In this document: positions 7,632 to 15,681 of the stretch, piece by piece
Numbering within the stretch: the stretch's first letter is position 1
Layout: each line of letters begins with the position of its first letter
Assembly (NCBI GenBank): GCA_024654105.1
Contig: JANLID010000256.1
Coordinates: forward strand, 1 to 27,263
DNA from: Gallionella sp.
Lineage (GTDB): Bacteria > Pseudomonadota > Gammaproteobacteria > Burkholderiales > Gallionellaceae
Direction: 5' to 3'
Length of the DNA stretch: 27,263 nt
Made by a program: the position numbers and the translations under genes
Notes under the pieces: model-generated
What the model saw: only the letters and a program-made list of their open reading frames with translations
The model's database searches: none
What the model was told of the DNA's origin: nothing

Positions 7632-9031
7632 CACATGCCGGTTTGATTTCCTCGCTCTCCGCCATCGTTGGCGGCGATGCCGTGTTGACTGGCGAAGACA
7701 CCCTGCCGTATTGCGCCGACAAGCGCGGCCGCTATACGGGTTCCGCGCTGGCAGTAGTGTTTCCCGCGGATACGCAGCAGGTCGCGGAGGTGGTGCAACT
7801 GTGCGGCGCGCACCGGGTGTCCATCGTACCGCAGGGCGGCAATACCAGCCTGTGCGGCGCATCGGTGCCGCTGGCCAAAGGCCGGCAGATCGTGCTCAAC
7901 CTGGCGCGCATGAACCGCATCCGCGCGCTGGACGCCCTCAACTACACCATGACGGTGGAAGCAGGCTGCATACTGGCCGACGTGCGCGAAGCGGCGAAAC
8001 AGGGCAACTGCCTGTTTCCGCTCAACCTGCCGTCAATCCAGCATTGCGAAATCGGCGGCAATCTTTCCACCAATGCCGGCGGCATCAACGTGTTGCGCTA
8101 TGGCACGATGCGCGAGCTGGTACTCGGGTTGGAAGTGGTACTGCCGGACGGCCGCATCTGGAACGGCCTGCGCGCCTTGCGCAAGGACAACTCCGGCTAC
8201 GATCTGAAACATCTGTTCATCGGCGCTGAGGGCACACTCGGCATCATTACCGCCGCCGTGCTGAAACTGTTTCCGCGCCCGCAGGCGATGGCCACCGCTT
8301 GCGTGGGGTTGCGCGATCCGGCAGCAGCAGTCGAATTGTTCGCACACCTGCGCGCTGCCTGCGGGGATCGCATCAGCGCCTTTGAAATCATCGGCCGGTC
8401 CTGCCTGGACCTGGTGTTTCGCCACTTTCCGGGCACGCATGATCCTTTCGCCAAACGGCATGAATGGACGGTGATCATCGATCTATCCGATGTGCTGGAT
8501 GTTCCGCTGGACGAGTCGCTGCACGCAGCGCTGGAAAGCTTCACCGGCGGCATCGAGGTGTTTGCGGTAACTGCCGAAAAGGCGCAGGCCGAAAAATGGT
8601 GGAAGCTGCGCAACAGCCTCAGCGAGGTGCAAAGAATCGATGGCATCAGCATCAAGCATGACATTTCGGTGCCGGTCAGCAGTATCGCGGAATTCATCGC
8701 GCAGGCCGATGCCGCGCTAAATGGCGCCTTCCACGGCGTACGCATCATCTCCTTCGGCCACATCGGCGACGGCAATGTTCACTACAACGTATCCATGCCG
8801 GACGCCGCACAGAACAAGTCGTTTATCGAACAGCACGAACATGAAGTGAACCGCCTGGTGTATCAGGTTATCGCTCGGCTCAATGGCAGCATCAGCGCCG
8901 AACATGGTTTGGGACAGCTCAAACGCGAGGATATCAGCCACTACAAGAGCGCGCTGGAACTGGAACTGATGCGCAGCATCAAGCGCACTCTCGACCCACA
9001 CGGGCTGATGAATCCGGGCAAGGTGATTTGA
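7628..9031 (+). CDS. FAD-linked 2-hydroxyacid oxidase/dehydrogenase, GlcD/D2HGDH family
   Basis: 467 residues. The open frame extends far upstream inside the previous gene, but homology and the ATGA overlap place the start at 7628 (MTHAGLISSLSAIVGG). Domains: PCMH-type FAD-binding domain with PQGGNTSLCGASVP, IGGNLSTNAGGINVLRYGTMRELVLG and GAEGTLGIIT, then the FAD-oxidase C-terminal domain with the metal-binding-like GHIGDGNVHYNVS and EHGLGQLKR and a final DPHGLMNPGKV. These enzymes oxidise D-2-hydroxyacids such as D-lactate, glycolate or D-2-hydroxyglutarate and pass electrons to a quinone, cytochrome or electron-transfer flavoprotein. The lack of an iron-sulfur partner gene nearby and the short length favour a D-2-hydroxyglutarate/lactate-type enzyme over glycolate oxidase; the exact substrate is unproven. 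Confidence 0.87.
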   Translation: MTHAGLISSLSAIVGGDAVLTGEDTLPYCADKRGRYTGSALAVVFPADTQQVAEVVQLCGAHRVSIVPQGGNTSLCGASVPLAKGRQIVLNLARMNRIRALDALNYTMTVEAGCILADVREAAKQGNCLFPLNLPSIQHCEIGGNLSTNAGGINVLRYGTMRELVLGLEVVLPDGRIWNGLRALRKDNSGYDLKHLFIGAEGTLGIITAAVLKLFPRPQAMATACVGLRDPAAAVELFAHLRAACGDRISAFEIIGRSCLDLVFRHFPGTHDPFAKRHEWTVIIDLSDVLDVPLDESLHAALESFTGGIEVFAVTAEKAQAEKWWKLRNSLSEVQRIDGISIKHDISVPVSSIAEFIAQADAALNGAFHGVRIISFGHIGDGNVHYNVSMPDAAQNKSFIEQHEHEVNRLVYQVIARLNGSISAEHGLGQLKREDISHYKSALELELMRSIKRTLDPHGLMNPGKVI

Positions 9032-9133
9032 TGCGCAATACCGGATAAGGCAAAACAAAAGGCGGCAAGCCTTGCGTTCGGGATAGCGCCATACCGGGTC
9101 TTTGTCATACCGCGACAGCGCGCACATAAGTAT

Positions 9134-9162
9134 TTGCGCAACTCTCTATTTTTATGGATAAT
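9134..9162 (+). promoter_or_regulatory. Probable sigma-70 promoter of rpmE
   Basis: TTGCGC (9134-9139) and GATAAT (9157-9162) stand 17 bases apart, 72 bases before the rpmE start codon. The predicted transcript would have a leader of about 65 bases, room enough for a regulatory structure, though I see no clear one. No competing gene lies between. Confidence 0.45.
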
Positions 9163-9233
9163 GCGCGCCCCCAGTGACTGTATTCATGGGAGTGCGTACA
9201 CCCGCCGCACCAAATTACTCGCAAGGAAAGAAA

Positions 9234-9449
9234 ATGAAAGCAGATATTCACCCGAATTATCAGGAAATCACCGTGACCTGTAGTTGCGGCAACAGCTTCA
9301 AGACCAAGTCCGCGATGGGCAAGCCTGCCCTGAAGGTCGAGGTTTGTTCTGAATGTCACCCGTTCTACACTGGCACACAAAAAATTGTGGATACTGCCGG
9401 ACGCATCGACAAGTTCCGTCAAAAATACGGCACCAAGACTGCGGCATAG
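9234..9449 (+). CDS. rpmE: 50S ribosomal protein L31, zinc-binding form
   Basis: 71-residue L31. The true start is ATG 9234 (MKADIHPNYQEITV, the invariant L31 beginning) behind a good ribosome-binding site (AAGGAAAG); a longer reading from 9174 is not supported. The four zinc ligands of the C+ type are present: Cys16 and Cys18 in TCSCGN, and Cys38 and Cys41 in CSECHPF. L31 bridges the 50S and 30S subunits. The zinc form is normally the one made in zinc-replete cells; no zinc-free paralogue is in this window. Single-gene unit with its own promoter and terminator. Confidence 0.97.
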   Translation: MKADIHPNYQEITVTCSCGNSFKTKSAMGKPALKVEVCSECHPFYTGTQKIVDTAGRIDKFRQKYGTKTAA

Positions 9450-9472
9450 GAACTTTGCGCGTCAGCTTGATC

Positions 9473-9497
9473 AAAAGGCAGCGTTGCTGCCTTTTTT
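9473..9497 (+). terminator. Intrinsic terminator of rpmE
   Basis: AAAAGGCAGC, a GTT loop, then GCTGCCTTTT followed by further T's form a 10-bp stem and U-tract, 24 bases after the rpmE stop. This is a textbook Rho-independent terminator and cleanly separates rpmE from the protease gene. Confidence 0.9.
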
Positions 9498-9546
9498 ATT
9501 TGCGGCGACAATCCCCACTTTGATCCAAAGCCGAACAGGAATTGCC

Positions 9547-10968
9547 ATGCGTATTCTCATCACCGCTCTCGCACTCGCGCTGCTGTCTGGTTGCGCGCAG
9601 AACCCGGTTACCGGACAAAACGATTTCGTGATGATGTCGGAAAGCCAGGAGGTTGCCACTGGCCGCCGAGCCGATGTGCAGGTCAAGAAACAATACAGGG
9701 TCTACGAATCCAAGGCGTTGCAGGACTATGTCAACCGCGTCGGACAACGCATTGCCAAACAGAGCCACCGCCCCGACCTGCAATACCACTTCACCGTGCT
9801 TGATTCCCCCGAGATCAACGCCTTCGCGCTGCCGGGTGGCTACGTTTACATCACGCGCGGTATTCTGGCCTACCTCAACAGCGAGGCGGAGCTGGCCGCC
9901 GTGGTGGGGCATGAAATCGGCCACGTCACTGCGCGCCACGGCGTACGCCAGCAAAGCGCCGCGCAGGCCACCAACATCGGCCTGACCATCGCTTCCATCT
10001 TCGTACCGGAGATCGGTTCGACGGGCGGGCAGAACATCGCCAACATTGTCGGCGGCGCGCTGCTGTCGGGCTACGGGCGCGAACACGAACTGGAAGCCGA
10101 CCGGCTCGGCGCGGAATACCTAGCGCGTACCGAATATGATCCGCAGGCCATCATCAAGGTGGTCGGCGTGCTGAAGAACCAGGAACTGAAGGATGCCGAA
10201 CTGGCCAAGCAGGAGGGCCGCGAGCCGCGCCGCTACCACGGCCTGTTCGCCTCGCATCCGGACAACGACACGCGCCTGCAGCAGGCGGTGGGCGAAGCAA
10301 GCAAGAATGCCGCCCCCCAGGCACACTTCGAAGGGCGCGAGGAATTCCTGCGCAGCACCGATGGCCTGCTGTTCGGCGACAGCAGCGACCAGGGCGTGGT
10401 GCGCAACAACCGCTTCTATCACGGCGAACTGGGCATCACTGTCGCCTTCCCGAAAAGCTGGCAGGTGCACAACTTGCCGGACGCACTGGTCGCCGTCAGT
10501 CCGCAGGGCGAAGCGATGTTGCAGATGAAGATGGATCAGAAACCGCGTGGCATCCCAGCGGACTATGCGCGCCGCCTGGTGGGCTCCGGCGCGCAGGTGC
10601 GCTCGCTCGATCTGGATGGATTGACCGCTGCGACCTTTGAATTGCCGAACACCATGGGCGGCGTGATCTACCACAACCGGTATGCCTACATCCTGCAAGC
10701 GCAAGCCAAGGCGCGCGGCGGCCTGAGCACGCACCGCAATGAAATTTTCGATACGGTGCGCAGTTTTCATTCCATCACCGCCGATGAACGCAAGCTGGTC
10801 AAACCGCTCAGCATTCGCGTTATCATCGCGCGCACGGGCGACACTTACGCCGGGCTCGCGCAAGGCTCGCCGCTGGGCAAATCGGCGGAAACCTACCTGC
10901 GCCTGATGAACGCGCAATATCCGGACGGCGAGCCGCAGGCGGGGCAGCGCATCAAGATTGTGGAGTAG
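9547..10968 (+). CDS. M48-family metalloprotease lipoprotein, BepA/YfgC-like
   Basis: 473 residues from ATG 9547. A lipoprotein signal ends in LLSGC with lipidated Cys16 and Ala at +2, which predicts an outer-membrane anchor facing the periplasm. The M48 catalytic motif HEIGH is at residues 122-126, with the third zinc ligand in EADRLG (Glu183). The N-terminal NPVTGQNDFVMMS motif is typical of this family. The C-terminal half after about residue 270 is unlike the TPR domain of BepA: it contains a GITVAFPKSWQV-type domain and a LysM-like end (TGDTYAGLAQ...GQRIKIVE). Related proteases degrade or refold stalled outer-membrane proteins; that role is inferred. The stop codon is the first unit of a heptamer repeat array. 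Confidence 0.9.
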   Translation: MRILITALALALLSGCAQNPVTGQNDFVMMSESQEVATGRRADVQVKKQYRVYESKALQDYVNRVGQRIAKQSHRPDLQYHFTVLDSPEINAFALPGGYVYITRGILAYLNSEAELAAVVGHEIGHVTARHGVRQQSAAQATNIGLTIASIFVPEIGSTGGQNIANIVGGALLSGYGREHELEADRLGAEYLARTEYDPQAIIKVVGVLKNQELKDAELAKQEGREPRRYHGLFASHPDNDTRLQQAVGEASKNAAPQAHFEGREEFLRSTDGLLFGDSSDQGVVRNNRFYHGELGITVAFPKSWQVHNLPDALVAVSPQGEAMLQMKMDQKPRGIPADYARRLVGSGAQVRSLDLDGLTAATFELPNTMGGVIYHNRYAYILQAQAKARGGLSTHRNEIFDTVRSFHSITADERKLVKPLSIRVIIARTGDTYAGLAQGSPLGKSAETYLRLMNAQYPDGEPQAGQRIKIVE

Positions 10969-11025
10969 TGAGTAGTGAGTAATGAGTAGTGAGTGGGAAG
11001 TGGGAAGTGGGAAGTGGGGAGTGGG
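10966..11025. repeat. Heptamer tandem array A (TAGTGAG/TGGGAAG)
   Basis: Eight complete seven-base units in a row plus a partial ninth: TAGTGAG, TAGTGAG, TAATGAG, TAGTGAG, then TGGGAAG three times, TGGGGAG and TGGG. The stop codon TAG of the M48 protease gene is the first three bases of unit one. The array switches from one heptamer type to another halfway. It resembles the short tandemly repeated repetitive heptamers known from filamentous cyanobacteria. Related heptamer arrays are found at 16423, 24922 and 25026. Confidence 0.9.
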
Positions 11026-11098
11026 TTTTCCTACTGAGGCGTGCAGCGCCTTTCCACTGAGCGCAGCGATCCACTTTCTACTGGGGTGCACAGAACCG
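11026..11098. repeat. Three imperfect 24-base tandem units
   Basis: Directly after the heptamer array, three units start with TTTCCTACTGAGGCG, TTTCCACTGAGCGC and TTTCTACTGGGGTGC, spaced 24-25 bases, at about 11027, 11051 and 11075. Identity between units is partial, strongest in the first 11 bases. The whole 10966-11098 block is non-coding on the plus strand and separates the protease from the glycosyltransferase gene. Confidence 0.5.
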
Positions 11099-11145
11099 TT
11101 TCATTCACCACGAATAGTAGAAAATGGCTATTTTCTGAAAGCATA

Positions 11146-12795
11146 ATGTATTTCATAAAACCCACCGATCCGCATCCCGTCACCCCCGCCAAGGCGCTGC
11201 TGCTTGGGGTGCTGATCCTGATCTGGGTTGCCACCGGTCTGGTCGGGCATGACCCATGGAAACCGGATGAAGCGACCGGTTTCGGCCTGATTTATTCCAT
11301 GCTGCAAAGCGGCGACTGGCTGGCGCCTGCGCTTGCCGGTGAGCCGTACATGGACAAGCCACCGCTGTTCTACTGGACCGCCGCGCTGTTCGCCAAGCTA
11401 TTCGCGCCGCTATTGCCGCTGCACGATGGCGCGCGCCTCGCCAGCGGTTTTTATATTGCACTGACCCTGTTGTTCACCGGCCTTGCCGGACGCAAACTGT
11501 ACGGTGAAAACCGTGGCTGGGCGGCGGCGATCATCCTGCTCGGCTGCGTTGGCATGCTGGTGCGCGCGCACCAGATGATCACCGACCTTGCGCTGCTTGC
11601 CGGATGCGCGATGATGATGCTCGGTTTTACGCTCAGCCAGGAACGCACTGTGCGCGCCGGGGTGCTGATCGGCACCGGCATGGGTATCGGTTTCATGTCC
11701 AAGGGCTTCATCGCGCCGGTGCTGTTGATCCTCATCGCCGCGCTGTTGCCCGCGTTGTTCCGCCAGTGGCGCGTGCGCAGCTATTTCTCCAGCCTGGCCA
11801 TCGCCGCATTGTGCGCGCTGCCGTGGCTTACCATCTGGCCATTACTGCTGTATCAACATTCACCGCGTCTATTCGCCGACTGGCTATGGACGCACAACAT
11901 CGGCCATTGGCTGGATTACGCGAAAAGCGGGCCGACCAGGGAATCGCTCTACTACCTGGAAAATCTGCCATGGATCGCGTGGCCCGCCCTGCCGCTGGCG
12001 GCGTGGACGATCTGGCAATCACGCAAGCGCTTGGCGCAACGCGATGATCTGCATTTGCCGCTGGCCGCCTTCGGCGTGATGCTGGTCACGCTCAGCCTTG
12101 TGCCGCATATCAAGGAAGTGTTCGCGCTACCGATGCTGCTGCCGATCACCCTGCTTGCCACCGCCTCGCTGTCGTCGCTGAAACGCGGCGCGGCCAATGC
12201 GCTGGACTGGTTCGGGCTGATGACCTTCGCGCTGGCCGCCATCCTGATGTGGTGGGGTTGGGCGGGGTTGCTGCTGGACAATCACGCCAAGATTACACGG
12301 CTGCTGAAAGATTATCAGCCGGGCTTCGATCCGGCGTTTCATGCCGTGCCGTTTGCCATTGCCATTATTGCCACCGTGCTGTGGCTGGTGCTGGCATGGC
12401 GCGTCGGCCGCTCGATGCGCCGCGCAGTAGTCAATTGGGCAACCGGCATCACGCTGGTGTGGATACTCGCGATGACGCTGTGGCTGCCATGGCTGGACAG
12501 CGGCAAGAGCTACCGCGGCATGGTGGCCTCGCTGAAGCAATCCATGCCGCGGCAATACCAATGCATCGGTCGCGATAATCTGGGCGAGGGACAGCGCGCC
12601 ATGCTGCATTATTTCGGCGATATCATCACGCGTCGCGATACCGATGACAGTTGTGATATGCGCCTGATCCAGGGCGTCAAACTGTCCAGGCCGTTGCTCG
12701 ATGAGGCACGTTGGGAAAAAATCTGGGAAGGCGGCCGCATGGGTGACAAGAACGAACACTACCGGTTGTACCGGCGAGTCGAAATACCGCGCTAA
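11146..12795 (+). CDS. ArnT/PMT-like membrane glycosyltransferase
   Basis: 549 residues from ATG 11146 (MYFIKPTDPHPVTPAKALLL). It is strongly hydrophobic with about ten or more membrane segments. The first periplasmic loop has the GT-C signature DPWKPDEATGFGLI with the acidic catalytic-type Asp-Glu pair, then YMDKPPLFYW, typical of the ArnT/GT83 group. Such enzymes move a sugar from a polyprenyl-phosphate carrier to lipid A, a lipid or a protein on the outer face of the inner membrane. The sugar and acceptor cannot be deduced; no arn operon is present, so lipid A aminoarabinose transfer is not implied. The longer reading from 11041 runs through repeat DNA and is rejected. It converges with the TauE/SafE gene. 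Confidence 0.82.
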   Translation: MYFIKPTDPHPVTPAKALLLGVLILIWVATGLVGHDPWKPDEATGFGLIYSMLQSGDWLAPALAGEPYMDKPPLFYWTAALFAKLFAPLLPLHDGARLASGFYIALTLLFTGLAGRKLYGENRGWAAAIILLGCVGMLVRAHQMITDLALLAGCAMMMLGFTLSQERTVRAGVLIGTGMGIGFMSKGFIAPVLLILIAALLPALFRQWRVRSYFSSLAIAALCALPWLTIWPLLLYQHSPRLFADWLWTHNIGHWLDYAKSGPTRESLYYLENLPWIAWPALPLAAWTIWQSRKRLAQRDDLHLPLAAFGVMLVTLSLVPHIKEVFALPMLLPITLLATASLSSLKRGAANALDWFGLMTFALAAILMWWGWAGLLLDNHAKITRLLKDYQPGFDPAFHAVPFAIAIIATVLWLVLAWRVGRSMRRAVVNWATGITLVWILAMTLWLPWLDSGKSYRGMVASLKQSMPRQYQCIGRDNLGEGQRAMLHYFGDIITRRDTDDSCDMRLIQGVKLSRPLLDEARWEKIWEGGRMGDKNEHYRLYRRVEIPR

Positions 12796-12844
12796 CTTGC
12801 CGTCATCTTGGCTTTTCAGAGGAACGGAATGCAGCGATGAAAAC

Positions 12845-13642
12845 TCAGGTGAAAACCTTCAGCAACATTCGCGTCGCCAACACAAACAGCAGCACGGCAA
12901 AGCCGCGACGCAGCGGTTTCAACGGTAGCCGGTGGGTGGCTTTTGCGCCGAGTGGGGTAGTGAAGGCGCTGCCGAAAATGAGCATGAACAGCGCGGGGAG
13001 GTAGACGAAGCCCAGCGTTTCGGCAGGCAGAGCGTGCAGTATCAGGCCGGTGGCGACATAGCCTATCGTGCCGCCAAGCGCGATGGGGAAACCGAGTGCG
13101 GCCGAGGTGCCGATGGCATGTTTGAACGGGATGTTGTGCCACAGCATGAAGGGCACGCTCAACGTTCCGCCGCCGATGGAAACCAGACTGCTGATCGCGC
13201 CGATACCGCTGCCGGCCAGCGTCAGGCCGGTACGTCCTGGCAGTTGCCGGGTGGCCTTCGGTTTGAAGCCGAGCAGCATTTGTGTGGCGGCAAAGTACAC
13301 GAACAACGCGAAGAATACGGACAGGTAAAGTTGCGAAGCGCCGCTGGCGAATAGCGTTCCGAGCAGCGTGCCCAGCAGCAGACCCGGCGTCATCCCGCGC
13401 ACGACATGCATGTTGACCGCGCCATGGGCGTGGTGCGTATAGGCGCTGGAAGCGGCGGTATAGAGTATCGCTGCCATCGAAGTACCCAGCGCGAGATGCA
13501 GGTTTTGCGCGCCGCCCAGATGCTGCGCCTCAAATAGCCAGCTCAATACCGGCACCAGAATCAGCCCGCCGCCGATACCGAGCAAGCCGGCGAAGAAGCC
13601 GACAAAAGCACCGAGCAAAAGATAGGCGGCATACCATTCCAT
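12845..13642 (-). CDS. TauE/SafE family permease
   Basis: 265 residues from the start at 13642 (MEWYAAYLLLGAFVGFFAGL). Two repeated halves carry the family motifs GIGGGLILVPVL (first half) and SIGGGTLSVPFM (second half), with about eight membrane helices. TauE/SafE proteins export small anions such as sulfite or sulfoacetate; the substrate here is unknown. The start overlaps the stop of the EVE gene by one base (TGATG), so both are read from one transcript and the longer N-terminus from 13693 is unlikely. Ends convergent with the glycosyltransferase, with under 50 bases between stops. Confidence 0.88.
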   Translation of the reverse strand: MEWYAAYLLLGAFVGFFAGLLGIGGGLILVPVLSWLFEAQHLGGAQNLHLALGTSMAAILYTAASSAYTHHAHGAVNMHVVRGMTPGLLLGTLLGTLFASGASQLYLSVFFALFVYFAATQMLLGFKPKATRQLPGRTGLTLAGSGIGAISSLVSIGGGTLSVPFMLWHNIPFKHAIGTSAALGFPIALGGTIGYVATGLILHALPAETLGFVYLPALFMLIFGSAFTTPLGAKATHRLPLKPLRRGFAVLLFVLATRMLLKVFT

Positions 13643-14121
13643 CAGGAAACCTCTGGCAAATCGCGCACCAGCTTTTTCAGGATGAAACTCCACTCCGCCG
13701 GATCGAGCGGGGTAATGGACAGGCGGTTGCCGCGTTGCAGGGTGCGCATCCGCACCAGTTGCGGATGCCGCCGCAATTCGCCGATGGTAATAAGCGGTAT
13801 TTTGCGCACCAGTTGCACATCCACATTGAACCAGCGCGGCTGCTCCGGCGTGGCCTTGGGGTCGAAGTATTTGCTGTTGCGGTCGAATTGCGTGGCATCG
13901 GGATAAACGGTGCTGCTGACCCTGGCGATGCCAACGATGCCTGGCTCCTTGCAGTTGGAATGATAGAACAGCGCACCGTCGCCGACCCGCATCTGGTCGC
14001 GCATGAAGTTGCGCGCTTGATAGTTACGCACCCCGTACCAGGCGACAGTCTGCTCGGGAAAATTAGCGAGATCGTCGATGCTGCAATCACCTGGTTCGGA
14101 TTTCATCAGCCAGTAGCGCAT
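13642..14121 (-). CDS. EVE-domain protein
   Basis: 159 residues, the full length of a single-domain EVE protein. It begins MRYWLMKSEPGDCSIDDL, the invariant start of the family, followed by WYGVRNYQARNFMRDQMRVGDGALFYHSNC and GIVGIARV. EVE domains are PUA-like folds related to YTH and ASCH, and bind modified bases in DNA or RNA; many are found with modification-dependent restriction, while this stand-alone type is a conserved housekeeping gene in Proteobacteria. Translationally coupled to the TauE/SafE gene behind it. The gap upstream (14122-14409) holds its promoter region and nothing else I can name on that strand. Confidence 0.93.
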   Translation of the reverse strand: MRYWLMKSEPGDCSIDDLANFPEQTVAWYGVRNYQARNFMRDQMRVGDGALFYHSNCKEPGIVGIARVSSTVYPDATQFDRNSKYFDPKATPEQPRWFNVDVQLVRKIPLITIGELRRHPQLVRMRTLQRGNRLSITPLDPAEWSFILKKLVRDLPEVS

Positions 14122-14349
14122 AGCAATTCCTTGTTTTTCCTAAAAAACCCTGGCATTCCCTCGATTTTTTGTCTTCCAAGAGGTGGATTTCATGCTACCA
14201 GTTTTTCCATCTGTTGAGTGATAAGCCAGTTACCCAGTCACAGTAAATTTGTTTACCCATCCCATTCCTACAAAAGTAATGTTGATTTCACGTCACTCTT
14301 GGAGCGATTTTTCGGGGGAAGGCCACAAAAGAAGAAAGGCATAGGGCGC

Positions 14350-14397
14350 TTGACAGGAACAGTATTGGGTTATAGTGTATCTACATGGATATACTTA
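14350..14397 (+). promoter_or_regulatory. Possible promoter and operator of the mazE-like/vapC pair
   Basis: TTGACA (14350-14355) is followed after 15 bases by TATAGT (14371-14376), a short but possible spacing. Overlapping and just behind, an imperfect palindrome GTAT-CTA-CATG-GAT-ATAC (14377-14394) is centred on CATG, a plausible site for the AbrB-type antitoxin. The antitoxin start codon follows at 14410. Confidence 0.4.
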
Positions 14398-14409
14398 ACG
14401 GGGGGTGAG

Positions 14410-14658
14410 ATGAGACTGCAAGTATCGAGGTGGGGTAATAGTTTAGCGGTGCGCTTGCCGGTGGAGTGCACTCGCGCTGCTGGCCTGAAAGAGGGAGATA
14501 GTGTCGAGGCCAGCGTTACCCCTGCGGGTGCCATCACCCTGGCGCCTGAAAGAGTTTTCGACAAGGCGGCTTTTCTGGCGCGCATTACCAAGCTGCACGC
14601 CACCATGCCGATGACTGCGCCGGTTGTGGAAACCATGCGCCAGGAGGAGCGTTACTGA
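14410..14658 (+). CDS. AbrB/MazE-like antitoxin
   Basis: 82 residues. The N-terminal swapped-hairpin AbrB fold is clear: MRLQVSRWGNSLAVRLPVECTRAAGLKEGDSVEASVTPAGAI in outline, with the WGNSLAVRLP signature. The C-terminal half, ending in PVVETMRQEERY, would wrap the toxin. The start is ATG 14410 right after GGGGGTGAG; a longer frame from 14218 is non-coding in appearance. In such modules the protein represses its own operon and neutralises the PIN toxin. Its TGA stop shares one base with the toxin ATG (TGATG). Confidence 0.87.
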   Translation: MRLQVSRWGNSLAVRLPVECTRAAGLKEGDSVEASVTPAGAITLAPERVFDKAAFLARITKLHATMPMTAPVVETMRQEERY

Positions 14659-15080
14659 TGATTTATGTGGATACCAGCGTAATCGTTCCGCTGCTGACAG
14701 TCGAGCCGAAAACACAGCAGGTGACCGCTTGGTATGCCGGATTGCGTGACACGCCTGCCAGCTCTGACTGGCTGCTGACAGAATTTTCAAGTGCAATATC
14801 CATCAAGCTGCGCACTGGCCAGATTAACGAGGCAACCGCAAAGCGGGTGCGCAAGGAGTTTGATTTGCTGGTAGATGGCGGTTTGCGCATTGTGCCAGTC
14901 AGCCGCGATGCGTTCACACAGGCTGCGGCAATGGTCAGACGGCATGATAGCGGTTTGCGATCCGGTGATTCGTTGCATCTTGCCGTTGCTCTGGAGTTGT
15001 GCACAAGCCAGATGGCGACGCTGGACGGTACGCTGACAGAGAACGCCAAACTCAATGGGCTGGAGTTGGTCGAGTTTTGA
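14658..15080 (+). CDS. vapC: VapC-like PIN-domain toxin
   Basis: 140-residue PIN-domain ribonuclease. The acidic active-site residues are in place: Asp5 in MIYVDTS, Glu42 in LLTEFSS, Asp104 in RSGDSLHLAVA and Asp123 in ATLDGTL. VapC toxins cut tRNA or the rRNA sarcin-ricin loop and stop translation until the antitoxin returns. It is coupled to the AbrB/MazE-like gene with a ribosome-binding site (AGGAGGAG, 14642-14649) inside that gene. All active residues are intact, so the toxin is probably functional. It converges with the DUF4124 gene, with 44 bases between stops and no clear terminator. Confidence 0.9.
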   Translation: MIYVDTSVIVPLLTVEPKTQQVTAWYAGLRDTPASSDWLLTEFSSAISIKLRTGQINEATAKRVRKEFDLLVDGGLRIVPVSRDAFTQAAAMVRRHDSGLRSGDSLHLAVALELCTSQMATLDGTLTENAKLNGLELVEF

Positions 15081-15124
15081 AATAATGCAGCCATTGTTTA
15101 ATGGTACATTCTTCCTACGCCAGA

Positions 15125-15673
15125 TCATTGGGCGGCGGGATTGGCGGGTGCAACTTCGCTTGCGGTAGCCGGAGCAGATGCGGCTGTAGGAAATGCGCCG
15201 GGCGGACGATATGGTGCGGTCTTCGGATAGCCGGCAATATCGAGTTCGCTATGCCACTGCGTGGCCAAAAAACCTTTCAGGAAAGTCTTGCCTACCGCAA
15301 GGGTAGGTGCGCTGTCGCTACCGGAAAGCGCCTTGAAGGCAACAATCTCTTCCTGGGTTTGCAGCATTTTCTCGCTGAATGGAATGCCGCGCTTGTTCAG
15401 CAAATTGCGCGCCTGATCGCAATATTCCGTGCAGTTGTCTGCGACATACAGGATGACCGGAAAATTCTGCTGCGCACGGCGCGCTTCATATGGCAGGTAT
15501 TCGCTCGGCGCAACGGCATCGGATAATTTCTTTGGCTCAACCTGAGCAGCATCCGCTGGGGGCGTCTCGCCATAATGCACCTCGCCCTGTTTGTCCACCC
15601 AGCGGAACAGTTTGTCTGCCTGGGCGCCGAGCGGTATGACTGCCAGGCAACACAACAAAACGATGCGCTTCAT
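15125..15673 (-). CDS. Secreted DUF4124-glutaredoxin-like protein
   Basis: 182 residues with a signal peptide (MKRIVLLCCLAVIPLGAQA), a DUF4124 domain (KLFRWVDKQGEVHYGETPP, residues 21-40) and a glutaredoxin-like domain with a Cys-x3-Cys pair (DNCTEYCDQARNLLNKRGIPF) and a cis-Pro-like DSAPTL. The C-terminus is a Pro/Ala-rich tail. Expected in the periplasm; a thiol-disulfide role is inferred from the fold. The ribosome-binding site AGGAGG overlaps the stop codon of prlC, eight bases upstream, so it is the second gene of a prlC operon. Confidence 0.85.
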   Translation of the reverse strand: MKRIVLLCCLAVIPLGAQADKLFRWVDKQGEVHYGETPPADAAQVEPKKLSDAVAPSEYLPYEARRAQQNFPVILYVADNCTEYCDQARNLLNKRGIPFSEKMLQTQEEIVAFKALSGSDSAPTLAVGKTFLKGFLATQWHSELDIAGYPKTAPYRPPGAFPTAASAPATASEVAPANPAAQ

Positions 15674-15681
15674 TTTGCCTC

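Noticed and set aside
9059..9073. Terminator behind the GlcD-like gene (AAGGC-GGCAA-GCCTT)
   Set aside because: Only five pairs and no U-run; too weak to call.
10966..11025. CRISPR array
   Set aside because: Period is seven bases with no spacers; it is a tandem repeat.
14122..14217. 6S RNA upstream of the EVE gene
   Set aside because: 6S RNA genes sometimes lie near EVE genes in Betaproteobacteria, but this stretch is too short and shows no long bulged hairpin of that type.
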